A DNA stretch of 64,000 nucleotides from Micromonospora coriariae (GTDB taxonomy: Bacteria > Actinomycetota > Actinomycetes > Mycobacteriales > Micromonosporaceae), in NCBI RefSeq assembly GCF_900091455.1, contig NZ_LT607412.1, positions 3,286,001-3,350,000 of the forward strand, written 5' to 3'. The stretch's first letter is position 1; each line of letters begins with the position of its first letter. The notes below the pieces were generated by a model. The model was not told the origin of the DNA. It saw only the letters and a program-made list of their open reading frames with translations, and made no database searches. Shown piece after piece: positions 45,186 through 54,758 of the stretch. Position numbers and translations under genes: made by a program.

Positions 45186-45569
45186 TCAGGGCCGCGTCAC
45201 GTCGTTTGACGACTCGAGTATCTGCTTGGCCGCCTGCCGTTGATTCCACGACACGAGGCCCAAAACGAGAGGTACGAAACCCCCTACCCCGCACCACCAC
45301 GCAAGGAAAAGATTCCCGGAGGCCAATCCGCCGGCCATGAGCACCACGCTCAACAGCGGTAACACGAAGGGTGGGATCCGGTTCCACCAGGCGGGCCGGA
45401 GAACTGCCCGTGCCCACCGTTCGGCGGCCGCAGCGACCTGAGGATCTGGGTGGGAGCGTCTCTTGTTGGAGTACCGGATGACGTCGCGACGCACAGCCGC
45501 AGGCACCTGCCGGTAGGCACGGACGGCTGCCCGCCGCTCCGCTTGGCCCTGTCCTGCTTGATCAATCAC
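45186..45569 (-). CDS. Small two-helix membrane protein
   Basis: About 127 residues from a GTG at 45569 (a start at 45605 is possible). A basic helical N-terminal half (AYRQVPAAVRRDVIRYSNKR) is followed by two transmembrane helices, FVLPLLSVVLMAGGLASG and WWCGVGGFVPLVLGLVSW. The family is unknown. It is surrounded by noncoding island sequence. Confidence 0.6.
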   Translation of the reverse strand: MIDQAGQGQAERRAAVRAYRQVPAAVRRDVIRYSNKRRSHPDPQVAAAAERWARAVLRPAWWNRIPPFVLPLLSVVLMAGGLASGNLFLAWWCGVGGFVPLVLGLVSWNQRQAAKQILESSNDVTRP

Positions 45570-45816
45570 GCCAGATGATCTACCGACTCCGCAGGCATGT
45601 GTCAACCATCAAATTGACTGCGCATCTGGGCCGTCCATGGGCCCGTCTGGGCCGTCGCCGGGCCGTCTAGCGCCGACCAATGACGACCAGCGACGACCGG
45701 CAGCGCCCCAAGGAACAGCAGGTCCGCCCCCGCGTCAGGGCGGCTGGCCTGGTGGGCGACGGACGAGTCGACCTGTACGCCGGATATTGGTTCTGGTGCA
45801 TACTGAGCGCCCCAGG

Positions 45817-46167
45817 ATGAGGACGGTGGCAGTGGCGACGACGGGACTCGACGAGGCCATTGCGCGGATCCAGGGCAGCGGTGGCTACCGCAGCGTGGTT
45901 TGGGGATACCGATGCCTTGCCGTCGGGTTGATCTTCGGTCTGTTGGTCCTGGTGTCGACGCTCGTTCGTTCCCTGCCGGTGACGATGATGTTGTTCGCCA
46001 TGGCAGCACTGGCGATCACCGCTGGTGTGTGTCTCTGCTGGGCGGGCATGATCAAGCTGCGGGTCGATCGGTTGATGCCGCGCGGCGGGACCAACCGTCA
46101 TCGAGCCCTGATGCGAGGACTGTGGCGAGACGTGGTCAAACCAGTGCAGCGCAACGGGCACAGGTAG
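45817..46167 (+). CDS. Small two-helix membrane protein
   Basis: A 116-residue protein from an ATG at 45817. After about 35 residues (TTGLDEAIARIQGSGGYRSV) there are two transmembrane helices, CLAVGLIFGLLVLVSTLV and MMLFAMAALAITAGVCLCWA, and a basic C-terminal tail. The family is unknown. It is divergent from the 45186-45569 gene, which also encodes a two-helix membrane protein, so the two may be partners. Confidence 0.6.
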   Translation: MRTVAVATTGLDEAIARIQGSGGYRSVVWGYRCLAVGLIFGLLVLVSTLVRSLPVTMMLFAMAALAITAGVCLCWAGMIKLRVDRLMPRGGTNRHRALMRGLWRDVVKPVQRNGHR

Positions 46168-46343
46168 CAGCTGACAGCAGCGGCGACAGCAACGGGCCAA
46201 GACGAAGGCGACCAGGGCTGGCCGCCGGCGGACGGTCGCCCGAGGTCGTGGACGTGCCCGAACACCCCTGGACGAAGCGCTCAGAACTTGTAAGCGAGAT
46301 GTAGCCGCGGGGTTCGGCTGTCCTGGTCGTAACCGCCGCTGGC

Positions 46344-46892
46344 TCAGTCGTCGCAGAAGGAGTCCTCGTACTTGGGCCAGAAGGTGACCTCGACGCTGTA
46401 GTAGCCGGGCCGACCGGCTTCATCGCGGAAGACGCTCAACCATAGGCAACGATCCCGCAGCGTCTTCATGGCGAATACAAGCCGCCGGTCTGAGACGTCG
46501 AACGTCCACCCCGACTCGCGGGCAACCGCCTCATAGTGGCCTCGAATCTCCTCGTCCGACAGGTCACTGCGATACTCGACGGTCACCTCGCCGAAGATCT
46601 TGCTCTCACTGTCGCGGCGACCGTCGGCGCACGGCTGCTGCACGGTCGGCCCGCCAATCGACGAAGCGCCTGCCGGCACCCGCTGAAACACCGCCTCATC
46701 ATCTAGCTTCGTCGGCTCGTCTGGTGCGGCGATGCACCCGCCCGTGATCGGTGAGAGAAGCGTGTAGACCGCCTTAGCCACGACAGGTCGCGCGAGGTAG
46801 CCACCGACAGCGCATACGACGAGCATGACGGCGAGGCTGGCCGCAATCCGCAAGAACCGCGCTCGCCAACGAGGATGGGGCTCGCCATTCAC
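46344..46892 (-). CDS. Single-pass membrane protein with extracellular domain
   Basis: About 182 residues from a GTG at 46892, chosen because AGGGTGA lies 6 nt upstream; an ATG at 46919 is an alternative. One transmembrane helix near the N-terminus (RIAASLAVMLVVCAVGGYLA) is followed by an extracellular domain with five cysteines (GGCIAAPDE, QQPCADGRR, LRDRCLWLS, DSFCDD). The domain also contains YRSDLSDEEIRGHYEAVARE. The function is unknown. Confidence 0.65.
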   Translation of the reverse strand: MNGEPHPRWRARFLRIAASLAVMLVVCAVGGYLARPVVAKAVYTLLSPITGGCIAAPDEPTKLDDEAVFQRVPAGASSIGGPTVQQPCADGRRDSESKIFGEVTVEYRSDLSDEEIRGHYEAVARESGWTFDVSDRRLVFAMKTLRDRCLWLSVFRDEAGRPGYYSVEVTFWPKYEDSFCDD

Positions 46893-47189
46893 GACGTTCA
46901 CCCTACGCAGCGACTGCATTGGATTGGTGCCCGCTTGGCAACGTGCGTACGAGGCCCAGGCCGTCGGCGACCGCATCCGGTACAAGTTTCGGGCTACGGC
47001 GGAGACGACCAAGCCGAGGGCTGGAGGCAGCGACGAGGCAGCAGGCCCTTTGATCTAGGCGGGTAGGAGGCAGCAGAGAACATCTCGCGTCAGCTGCTCG
47101 GTCGCACTGGTCGACAACGCCCGGCACGAGTCGACGAGCTGTGTCCGCTTCCCCCCGGCGGGGGTCGGAGCCCTTGGAGGGCACCAAGA
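46893..47189. other. Noncoding stretch at the right end of the island
   Basis: About 300 nt with no supported gene between the single-pass membrane protein and repeat copy B. Short frames exist but none has a ribosome-binding site. Confidence 0.4.
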
Positions 47190-47292
47190 TCAGGCCGTCT
47201 CCAAGCCGTCTGAGGTGAACCAACGGCGACCACGGATGACCGTCGATGACCTGTCCAAGCCCAGGTCACAGGGCGTCTCGTCCAGTTTGATC
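47190..47292 (-). repeat. Island-end repeat, copy B
   Basis: Inverted partner of 30058-30160. Read on the minus strand it begins GATCAAACTGGACGAGACG and ends in TGA, keeping the same short frame (IKLDETPCDLG, then GRRWFTSDGLETA). It marks the right limit of the accessory island. Confidence 0.75.
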
Positions 47293-47367
47293 GGCTGCAC
47301 ACCCGCGCTAGATCAATACCGCTGGAAGTAAGTGCTCGCTTAAAAATCACCCAGATCCTGAGTCACG

Positions 47368-47733
47368 TCACCTGCCGCTCGCCGGGAGAACCCGCCGGAT
47401 AGGTTCGTCGATGGCGGTACCGGTACGTGCGGCCCGCGCGGCACCCCAGTCGTAGAGGGCCTGCAGCACCGGGGCCAGGCTGAGTCCTTCCTCGGTGAGC
47501 CGGTAGTCGACATGAGGTGGTGTGGTCTCGTGGTCGTGCCGCACCACGAGCCCGTCGGACTCCAGCTCGCGCAGACGCTGGGTCAGCATCTTCTCGCTCA
47601 CCCCCGGCATCCGGCGGCGCAGTTCGCCATAGCGGTGTACGCCCTCCTTGAGATGAGCCAGGATCACCGGCCGCCATTTGCCGCCGATGACGTCGACGGC
47701 CAGCTCGACCGGGCAGTGGTATCGCTCGGGCAT
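47368..47733 (-). CDS. HxlR-family transcriptional regulator
   Basis: A 121-residue winged-helix protein. The family landmarks are CPVELAVDVIGGKWRPVILAHL (with the Cys near residue 7 used as a redox sensor in several members), YGELRRRMPGVSEKMLTQRL and HVDYRLTEEGLSL. It is divergent from the haemoglobin fusion gene 73 nt away, so it probably controls that gene, possibly in response to oxidative or electrophilic stress. Confidence 0.92.
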   Translation of the reverse strand: MPERYHCPVELAVDVIGGKWRPVILAHLKEGVHRYGELRRRMPGVSEKMLTQRLRELESDGLVVRHDHETTPPHVDYRLTEEGLSLAPVLQALYDWGAARAARTGTAIDEPIRRVLPASGR

Positions 47734-47753
47734 CGTGGGCCCCCTTCAGGCAC

Positions 47754-47771
47754 GTACCAGATGGTGCGTAC
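47754..47771. promoter_or_regulatory. Candidate HxlR operator
   Basis: In the 73-nt divergent gap, GTACCAGATGGTGCGTAC combines two GTAC boxes with a central ACCA/TGGT dyad, a layout used by HxlR-type regulators. Binding is inferred. Confidence 0.5.
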
Positions 47772-47806
47772 TTGATCGCCGTCGCTCTGGATGTTGGGCT
47801 GTCCCC

Positions 47807-48571
47807 ATGGTCATCGAGTACATCAGGTACCGCGTACCGCAGGATCGGCTGGACGGCTTCGAGGCGGCGTACGAGCGGGCCGCTGGCGCGCTACGCGCTG
47901 CGCCGCAGTGCGTGGACTACGAGTTGAGCCGCTGCCTGGACGATCCCGCCTGTTACGTGCTGCGCATCGCCTGGACATCGGTGGACGAGCACCTGAAGGG
48001 GTTTCGGGGCGGCCCGGTGTTCGGGCAGTTCTTCGCCGCGATCAAGCCGTACGTCGAGGACATCGAGGAGATGCGGCACTACGCCCAAACCTCGGTTTCC
48101 GGCCCTGGTGGCGCCGCGCCGCCGAGCTTGTACGAGTGGGCCGGCGGCACCGACGCGTTCATGAAGCTCTGCGACGCGTTCTACCGCCTGGCCCGCTCCG
48201 ACGACCTGCTCGCGCCGATGTTCGCGAGCATGGACCCCGACCACGCCCGGTACATAGCTGTATGGCTTGCCGAGGTCTTCGGCGGACCGACCACCTACAC
48301 AGTGGAGCACGGCGGCTATCCCCACATGGTCGGCCTGCACGTGGGTAGGGCGATCAGCGAGGCGCAGCGGCGGCGGTGGGTCAACCTGATGATGGACGCC
48401 GCCGACGAGGTCGGCCTACCCGACGATCCGGAGTTCCGTGCCGCCTTCACGAGCTACCTGGAGTGGGGCAGCCGGTTGGCGGTAAGCAATTCCCAACCCG
48501 ACGCGAACCCGATCCAGCAGGCGCCGGTACCACGCTGGGGCTGGGGTGTGGCGCCGCCTTACCAGGGATGA
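47807..48571 (+). CDS. Antibiotic-biosynthesis-monooxygenase domain fused to group II truncated haemoglobin
   Basis: A 254-residue protein. Residues 1-95 are an ABM-type ferredoxin-like domain (MVIEYIRYRVPQDRLDGFEA, then YELSRCLDDPACYVLRIAWT). Residues about 110-235 are a truncated haemoglobin of group II: FMKLCDAFYRLARSDDLLAPM, YPHMVGLHVGRAI (with the probable proximal-side His) and the conserved Trp in RRRWVNLM. Such fusions occur in actinobacteria; oxygen or NO chemistry linked to quinone-like substrates is proposed. It is divergent from the HxlR regulator. The C-terminal 25 residues are Pro-rich. Confidence 0.9.
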   Translation: MVIEYIRYRVPQDRLDGFEAAYERAAGALRAAPQCVDYELSRCLDDPACYVLRIAWTSVDEHLKGFRGGPVFGQFFAAIKPYVEDIEEMRHYAQTSVSGPGGAAPPSLYEWAGGTDAFMKLCDAFYRLARSDDLLAPMFASMDPDHARYIAVWLAEVFGGPTTYTVEHGGYPHMVGLHVGRAISEAQRRRWVNLMMDAADEVGLPDDPEFRAAFTSYLEWGSRLAVSNSQPDANPIQQAPVPRWGWGVAPPYQG

Positions 48572-48616
48572 CCGGCATCCCGCCCGACCCCGTCCCAGCG
48601 TGGACCGGACCGCCCG

Positions 48617-51094
48617 TCAGACGGGGTAGGTGCGGGCGACCGCCAGCATCTCGGAGCTGTGCGAGCCGACGATGCCGACGGCCGGCGGTCGGGGCCGGAA
48701 TCCGGGCAGCCCTTCCAGGCCGTCACTGGCGTCCATCGCCCGCAACGCCACCTGCCCGGCGATCGGTCGCAGGGTCAGCGTGACCTCGATTCCCTCCGCC
48801 GGCGGGGCGTGGAAGATCAGCCCGAAGCCCCACCGACCGTCGCGGGGCTCCACCGGCACCGACCGGCCGGACACCTCGGCCCGCAGCACGGTGGCGGTCG
48901 ACGTGTCGACGTGCAGGGTGGCGAGGCGGACCTCCCGCTGCGGGGTGAGCCGCAGCCGGAGCGTGCGTTCCCCGCCGGAGCCGGAGCCGGAGCCGGAGCC
49001 CGAGTCGGCGAGCACCTCCAGCTTCGGCGCCGGCAGGTTCGCCGGCTGCGCCGGGCCGGTCCGCAGCTCACCGTCGCCGAGGCCCGGGAAGTCGTCGCCG
49101 ACGTCGGTCACCCCGTCCACGTAGCCGTCCGTCCACGGTTGCGGGTCTGTCTCGTGGCTCAGCCAGCGGGCCTGGCCGGTGCCGGCGTCCATGGCGTACA
49201 TCAGGTGGGTGGGCGCGGGGTGGGCGGCGTCGAACCGGTCGACGGCCAGCCCGACCCCGGCGAGCACCACCGCCGCCACGGCGGCGGCCCCGGCCGGCAG
49301 CATCGCGAGCCGTCGGGCCCGCAGCGCCCGCATTCCCCGTTGGCCGCCGGCCTGCGGGTACAGCAGGTCGACCACCGGAAGCGCGGTGAGGCCGAGCAGC
49401 ACCGCGACCAGGGCGGCCACCCCGCCCATGGCCATCCCCAGCGCGGGGAAGAGCAGCACCACGGTGGGCAGCAAAATCATCACGCCGACGGCCGCGGCGG
49501 CCGTCACCGCCACCACCGGCCACGGCCCGGTCTGCCGGGTACGCAACGCGAGCAGGCCGCCGAGCGCGCCGGCCAGCGCCGGCAGGGTGGTGAGGTACGC
49601 CCCGCCGGGCACCGCCACGGCGAGCAGCACCCCGAGCAGGGCCAACCAGGCCAGCCCGCCGAACGCGAGCGCGGCCGGGCCGATCCGGCGGCGCAGCAGC
49701 GCGTACCAGGTGAACAGGATGGCGGCGGCGAGCGCCAGCACGGCCAGCCGGTACCAGATCGGCCGGTACGGGTCGAGGAGTTCGGCGTACCCCGGTCGGA
49801 TCGCGGTGATCGCCATCCAGAGCAGTTGCGCGGCCAGCGGCGCGGCCACGATCGGCACCAGTGCCAGTCCGAAGCCGGTGGCGAGCCGGCCGGTGCTGGC
49901 CCGGCCCCGCCGCCGGGTCAGCCAGCCGAGCGCGGCCACGCCGAGCACCGCGAGCAGTGCCAGCGGCAGGGTGAGCCAGCCGGGGTAGCGGACCAGCCCG
50001 CCGGGGACCGGGAAGTAGGTGGCGTCGTGCCCGGAGCGCAGGTCGGTCAGGTCGGTGCGACCGAACTCCCGGGCCAGGCCCAGCGCGTTGTCCCCGTGCT
50101 GCTGGAGGCTGCTCCGGTCCATGGCGGCCGGGGTGTCCAGCGGCGTGTGGTAGATCGCGCCGCCGTCGATGTACGCCGAGTTCAGCCCGACGAATCTGCG
50201 GTCCAGGAACGCGGTGAAGTCGGTGTCGTTGGGCAGCGCGCGGTAGATCTCCACCGCGAAGGAGGTGCCGACCGGGTGCGGGGCGGCCCGGCCGAAGACG
50301 TCCACCATCTTCGCGTTGTTCCGGGACGTCTCGAACATGATGACCGGGCCGGTGGAGCCGCGCGCCTCCAGGTTGAGCACCACCCCGCCGTCGGCCGCCA
50401 GCGGATGGCTGGCGGCGAACGCGGACGCGCCGCAGAGGCAGGCCTCCTCGGCGTCGGTCAGCACGAAGACGATGTCGTTGCGCGGCCGGGGGCCGGCCGC
50501 CAGCGCCCGGGCCACCTCCAGGATCGCCGAGGTGCCGGCCGCGTCGTCGTTGCCGCCCGGGCCGGTCTGCACCGAGTCGTAGTGGGCGACCAGGAAGACC
50601 CGGCCGGTCGGGTCGGTGCCGGGCATCCGGGCCACCACGTTGCGGACCCGGGCCACTGTGGCCCCGCCCGCGGCCCCGCTGAGCTGGCCGGCTTCCGGGG
50701 CGACAGTGTCCTGCACCTCGGTCTCCAGGCCCAGACCGCGGAGCTGCTGCTCGATGTGCGCGCGGACCTGGTCGTTGGCCGGGCTGCCGGCGACGTGTGA
50801 CCGGGCCGCGATGACCTGGACGTCCTCGTACGCCCGGGTGGCGCTGAACTCGTCGGCGGGCGCGTCGGCGGGCGTCGGGGCCGGGGTGCGCAGGTCGAGC
50901 AGGCTGCCGGCGCCGACGGCGGCCAGCGCGACGAGGGCGGCCGCGGCGGCCGTGAGCCGCCGGCGGGGCCGGGCCAGCGCGCGGTCGGCGGCGGGTACGC
51001 CCGGACCCGGGCGAACCGGCATGCCCGTCGCGGCGGGGGTGGGGGGTGCGCCCACGGGAACTCCTCGGGATGGTGGGGCCTGGGGTGGGATCAT
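48617..51094 (-). CDS. Membrane-bound M28 family metallopeptidase
   Basis: About 825 residues from an ATG at 51094 with GGAGG close upstream. A Pro-rich cytoplasmic lead is followed by a first transmembrane helix (LTAAAAALVALAAVGAGSLL). An extracytoplasmic M28 aminopeptidase domain follows with the zinc ligands VAHYDSV, GGNDDAAGT, TDAEEA, LNLEARG and IYHTPLD. About eight transmembrane helices and a final beta domain then appear, interrupted by a GSGSGSGSG linker. This resembles the eukaryote-like Fxna group. It is a zinc exopeptidase at the cell surface; substrate unknown. Confidence 0.9.
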   Translation of the reverse strand: MIPPQAPPSRGVPVGAPPTPAATGMPVRPGPGVPAADRALARPRRRLTAAAAALVALAAVGAGSLLDLRTPAPTPADAPADEFSATRAYEDVQVIAARSHVAGSPANDQVRAHIEQQLRGLGLETEVQDTVAPEAGQLSGAAGGATVARVRNVVARMPGTDPTGRVFLVAHYDSVQTGPGGNDDAAGTSAILEVARALAAGPRPRNDIVFVLTDAEEACLCGASAFAASHPLAADGGVVLNLEARGSTGPVIMFETSRNNAKMVDVFGRAAPHPVGTSFAVEIYRALPNDTDFTAFLDRRFVGLNSAYIDGGAIYHTPLDTPAAMDRSSLQQHGDNALGLAREFGRTDLTDLRSGHDATYFPVPGGLVRYPGWLTLPLALLAVLGVAALGWLTRRRGRASTGRLATGFGLALVPIVAAPLAAQLLWMAITAIRPGYAELLDPYRPIWYRLAVLALAAAILFTWYALLRRRIGPAALAFGGLAWLALLGVLLAVAVPGGAYLTTLPALAGALGGLLALRTRQTGPWPVVAVTAAAAVGVMILLPTVVLLFPALGMAMGGVAALVAVLLGLTALPVVDLLYPQAGGQRGMRALRARRLAMLPAGAAAVAAVVLAGVGLAVDRFDAAHPAPTHLMYAMDAGTGQARWLSHETDPQPWTDGYVDGVTDVGDDFPGLGDGELRTGPAQPANLPAPKLEVLADSGSGSGSGSGGERTLRLRLTPQREVRLATLHVDTSTATVLRAEVSGRSVPVEPRDGRWGFGLIFHAPPAEGIEVTLTLRPIAGQVALRAMDASDGLEGLPGFRPRPPAVGIVGSHSSEMLAVARTYPV

Positions 51095-51352
51095 CCTGCC
51101 CTCCGGCAGCCCCGGGTGGGACGGCCGGTCGGGCAGTGGTCGGGTGGGACGGCCGGATGCCCGAGCGTCCACCGTGCCCGGTTTGTCCTTCGGCGGGGCA
51201 GTGATGCGGCCCATCCCCGGCCGCGCCGAGGCCGTCGTGTTGTGTGTGACCGTTGTCTAATACAGGATCAGCAGGGCACTCGGAAGGAGCCCGACATCAC
51301 CAGCGATCTCCCGCGTCTCGCGGCGGTGGCCCGGCCGCACCGGGGAGCCGGC

Positions 51353-52570
51353 ATGGCCGGTTCCCCCGTCGTGCCGTACCCGCACGGCGGCCTGGCGCGG
51401 CACGTCAACCTGCCGCCCGGTGAGCGGTTGCGGGTGCTGCTGGTGGAGGACGACGAGGGCGACGCCTTCCTGGTCGGCGAGCTGCTGGCCGAAACGAACT
51501 CGATGATCGACCTGCTGGTCGCCAGTAGTCTCAGCGAGGCGCGGCAGCGGATGATCGGCGTCGACTGTGTCCTGCTCGACCTGGGCCTGCCGGACGCGCA
51601 GGGCCTGGACGGGCTGCGTCAGGTGCTGGAGATGTCCAGCGGCGCCGCGGTCTGCGTGCTGACCGGCCGCTCGGACGAGCACCTGGGCATCGTGGCGGTC
51701 GCCGAAGGTGCGCAGGACTACCTGGTCAAGGGTCAGGTGGACGGGGTGCTGCTGACCCGGGCGCTGCGCTACGCGGTGGAGCGCAAGCGCGCCGACGTGA
51801 ACGCCCGCCGGCTGCGCGAGGTCGAGCTGCGTCAGGCCGAGTCGGCTCGGCTCGAACGCGGCCTGCTGCCCCAGCCACTGATGTCGACCGACCAGGTGGC
51901 CGTGCACACCTTCTACCGGCCGGGCCGGCACGCCGCGCTGATCGGCGGGGACTTCTTCGACGTGGTGCAGACCCGTCCGGACCGCCTCGACCTGATCGTC
52001 GGGGACGTCTGCGGGCACGGTGTGGACGAGGCCGCGCTCGGCGTGGAGCTGCGGGTGGCCTGGCGGGCCCTGGTGCTGGCCAAGGTGCCGGACGACGAGG
52101 TCCTGCCGGCGCTGGAGCAGGTGCTGATGAGCGAGCGCCGCCTCCAGGAGATCTTCGCGACGGTGGCCACCACCCGACTCGACCTGGACGCCAACCGGGC
52201 GACCGTTCGGCTCGCCGGGCATCCGCCGCCGCTGCTGCTCGCGAACGGGCGGGTCGCCCCGGTGCCGGCGCCCGGTGGTCTGCTGTTGGGCGTACGACCC
52301 CGTCGGCCGATCGCCTACGACCTGGAGTTCGACACAGATGACTGGTCCCTGCTGATGTACACCGACGGCCTGATCGAGGGGCGGGTGGGCGAGGGCAACG
52401 AGCGGCTCGACGTGCCGGGCCTGTGCGGGCTGCTCGACGAGCCGGCCGACCGTGACGTGTCGTTGCCCGAACTGCCGGCATGGCTGGTCGGCCGGGCCGA
52501 GCAGATCAACGGTGGCCCGCTCGCCGACGACGTGGCGATGCTGCTGGTCAGCCGGGGCGGTGGCCGGTGA
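51353..52570 (+). CDS. Response-regulator receiver fused to SpoIIE-type PP2C phosphatase
   Basis: About 405 residues from an ATG at 51353 with GGGGAG upstream. The receiver domain (about residues 24-145) has DD at VEDDEGDAF and phospho-acceptor D76 in VLLDLGLPD. A coiled linker leads to a PP2C/SpoIIE phosphatase (about 180-400: GGDFFDVVQT, IVGDVCGHGVDEA, LMYTDGLIEGR, ADDVAML). Such proteins dephosphorylate anti-anti-sigma factors. It overlaps the histidine kinase gene by 4 nt, so it is the likely output partner of that kinase. Confidence 0.9.
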   Translation: MAGSPVVPYPHGGLARHVNLPPGERLRVLLVEDDEGDAFLVGELLAETNSMIDLLVASSLSEARQRMIGVDCVLLDLGLPDAQGLDGLRQVLEMSSGAAVCVLTGRSDEHLGIVAVAEGAQDYLVKGQVDGVLLTRALRYAVERKRADVNARRLREVELRQAESARLERGLLPQPLMSTDQVAVHTFYRPGRHAALIGGDFFDVVQTRPDRLDLIVGDVCGHGVDEAALGVELRVAWRALVLAKVPDDEVLPALEQVLMSERRLQEIFATVATTRLDLDANRATVRLAGHPPPLLLANGRVAPVPAPGGLLLGVRPRRPIAYDLEFDTDDWSLLMYTDGLIEGRVGEGNERLDVPGLCGLLDEPADRDVSLPELPAWLVGRAEQINGGPLADDVAMLLVSRGGGR

Positions 52571-54309
52571 CGCCGGTGTTCGGCGGCTGGAGTCTGCGCC
52601 GCCGGGTCATCACCCTGCTCACCATCGTGGGCGTGCTGCTGATCGGCCTGGCCGGGGCCGAGGCGGCGATGGCCGCGCGCAACCGCACCCAGATCGACGC
52701 GATCCTGAACGAGACCGGCCCGCTGCGGGTGCAGGCGCAGGAGTTGCTCAACGCGGTGCTCGACCAGGAGACGGCGGTCCGGGGGTACGCCGTCAGCGGT
52801 GACCAGAACGACCTGGGCCCGTACCAGGCGGGGCTCGACCAGGAGAAGAAGGTCGTCGCCGCGATGCAGGCACTGCTCGACAACTACCCGCAGATCGGTC
52901 AGGAACTCCGGACCGTCGAAGAGCGGGCCGAGCAGTGGCGGCAGTCGGTGGCGGTGCCGGTGATCAGCACCACCGAGCAGAGCGGCACCAGCGCGGGTCA
53001 GGCGTTGGTGACCGAACAGGCCCGGCAGCAGTTCGACGAGGTCCGGGCGGCGATCGACGACCTCCAGCAGGAGATCCTGGCGGCCCGGGAACAGTCCGCG
53101 GCTGACGTACGCAACAGCAGCAACCTGCTGGTCGCACTCTTGATCATTGCCGCGTTGGTGGTGGTCGTCGCCGGCGCGGTGCTGCTGGTCTCCCTGGACC
53201 GGATGGTGGTCCGGCCGCTGATCGGGCTCGCAGACCAGGTCCGCGAGGTCGCCAAGGGCGACTACCAGCACGGCATCGCCACCACCGGGCCGCCGGAGTT
53301 CGTCCAACTCGGCGCGGACGTGGACGCGATGCGCCAGAAGATCGCCTCCGACCTGGCCGAGGTGCGCGAGGCCCGCGAGCGCATCGAGTGGGTCAACAGC
53401 CAGCTGCAGAAGCAGGCCGAGGAGCTGACCCGGTCCAACCGTGACCTGGAGCAGTTCGCGTACGTGGCCTCGCACGACCTCCAGGAGCCGCTGCGCAAGG
53501 TCGCCAGCTTCTGCCAACTGCTCCAGCGCCGCTACGCGGGTCAGCTCGACGAGCGGGCCGACCAGTACATCGCCTTCGCGGTGGACGGCGCGCAGCGGAT
53601 GCAGCGGCTGATCAACGACCTGCTCGCGTTCTCCCGGATCGGGCGGCTCACCAGCGGCTTCGTCGAGGTCGACCTGAACAAGGTGATGGGTGACGTGGCC
53701 GGACAGACCGAGGCCGCCCGGCAGTACGCCGACGCCGAGCTGACCTGGACCGAGCTGCCGGTGATCCGGGGCGAGGAGCCGCTGCTCACCAACCTGCTGG
53801 CCAACCTGGTCAGCAACTCGATCAAGTTCCGCCGTCCGGACGCGCCGCCGAAGGTGCACATCTCGGCCCGGCTGGTGGGCGCCGAGTGGGAGATCAGCTG
53901 CCAGGACAACGGCATCGGGATCGAGCCGGAGTTCGCCGACAAGATCTTCGTGATCTTCCAGCGGCTGCACTCGAAGGACGCGTACCCGGGCACCGGCATC
54001 GGGTTGGCCATCGTCAAGAAGATCGTCGAATATCACGGCGGCCGGGTCTGGGTGGACACCGACGTCCCGGAGGGCACGGCGATCCGGTTCACCCTGCCGG
54101 CGCTGCCCGAGGACGTCGAGGCGGCAGCCGCTGCCGCCGGCACGCCGGAACCGCCGCAGGCGGCGGCGGACGCGACCGGCGACGCCGTGCCCTCGAACGA
54201 GACGCCGGCGACCCCCGCCGAGCGGTCCGACGGGGCGGACCGGCCGGACCGGGCCGACGGATCCCCGGAAAGCGGTAGAACGGGTGACATGAGGGAGACG
54301 GTGGGATGA
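52567..54309 (+). CDS. Sensor histidine kinase (CHASE3-HAMP-HisKA-HATPase)
   Basis: A 580-residue protein from a GTG overlapping the previous stop. Two transmembrane helices ([19 protein letters not shown] and [19 protein letters not shown]) bracket an extracellular CHASE3-type helical sensor. A HAMP segment follows, then HisKA with H303 in [12 protein letters not shown]. The ATPase domain has N box LVSNSIKF, G1 DNGIGIEP and G2 [11 protein letters not shown]. The C-terminal tail is Ala/Pro-rich. Phytochrome-type kinases with this HDLQEPL motif use small stand-alone regulators, and one is encoded next. Confidence 0.93.
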   Translation: MTPVFGGWSLRRRVITLLTIVGVLLIGLAGAEAAMAARNRTQIDAILNETGPLRVQAQELLNAVLDQETAVRGYAVSGDQNDLGPYQAGLDQEKKVVAAMQALLDNYPQIGQELRTVEERAEQWRQSVAVPVISTTEQSGTSAGQALVTEQARQQFDEVRAAIDDLQQEILAAREQSAADVRNSSNLLVALLIIAALVVVVAGAVLLVSLDRMVVRPLIGLADQVREVAKGDYQHGIATTGPPEFVQLGADVDAMRQKIASDLAEVREARERIEWVNSQLQKQAEELTRSNRDLEQFAYVASHDLQEPLRKVASFCQLLQRRYAGQLDERADQYIAFAVDGAQRMQRLINDLLAFSRIGRLTSGFVEVDLNKVMGDVAGQTEAARQYADAELTWTELPVIRGEEPLLTNLLANLVSNSIKFRRPDAPPKVHISARLVGAEWEISCQDNGIGIEPEFADKIFVIFQRLHSKDAYPGTGIGLAIVKKIVEYHGGRVWVDTDVPEGTAIRFTLPALPEDVEAAAAAAGTPEPPQAAADATGDAVPSNETPATPAERSDGADRPDRADGSPESGRTGDMRETVG

Positions 54310-54758
54310 CCGCGCCGGCGGACGGCAAGAGCCCGATCGAGGTCCTGCTCGTGGAGGACGATCCGGGTGACGTGTTGATGACCCAGGAGGCGTTCGAGGA
54401 GCACAAGCTGCGCAACCGGCTGACCGTCGTGTCCGACGGCGCCGAGGCGCTCGCCTACCTGCGGCAGGAGGGCCAGTACGCCGACGCGGTGACGCCCGAC
54501 TTGATCCTGCTCGACCTCAACCTGCCCCGCCGGGACGGCCGGGAGGTGCTGGAAGAGATCAAGAAGGACAAGGAGCTGTGTCGGATCCCGGTAGTGGTGC
54601 TCACCACCTCGCAGGCCGACGAGGACATCCTGCGCAGTTACCAGCTGCACGCCAACGCCTACGTGACCAAGCCGGTGGACTTCGAGCGCTTCATTTCGGT
54701 GGTCCGGCAGATCGACGAGTTCTTCGTCAGCGTGGTCAAGCTGCCGCCGCGTGGCTGA
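54306..54758 (+). CDS. Single-domain response regulator (Rcp1-like)
   Basis: A 150-residue receiver domain with no output domain. It has [10 protein letters not shown] acidic residues, phospho-acceptor D70 in [13 protein letters not shown], Thr/Lys sites VVLTTSQ and YVTKPVD. It overlaps the histidine kinase by 4 nt (ATGA) and the next gene by 8 nt. It is the likely direct phospho-acceptor of the upstream kinase. Confidence 0.95.
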   Translation: MTAPADGKSPIEVLLVEDDPGDVLMTQEAFEEHKLRNRLTVVSDGAEALAYLRQEGQYADAVTPDLILLDLNLPRRDGREVLEEIKKDKELCRIPVVVLTTSQADEDILRSYQLHANAYVTKPVDFERFISVVRQIDEFFVSVVKLPPRG

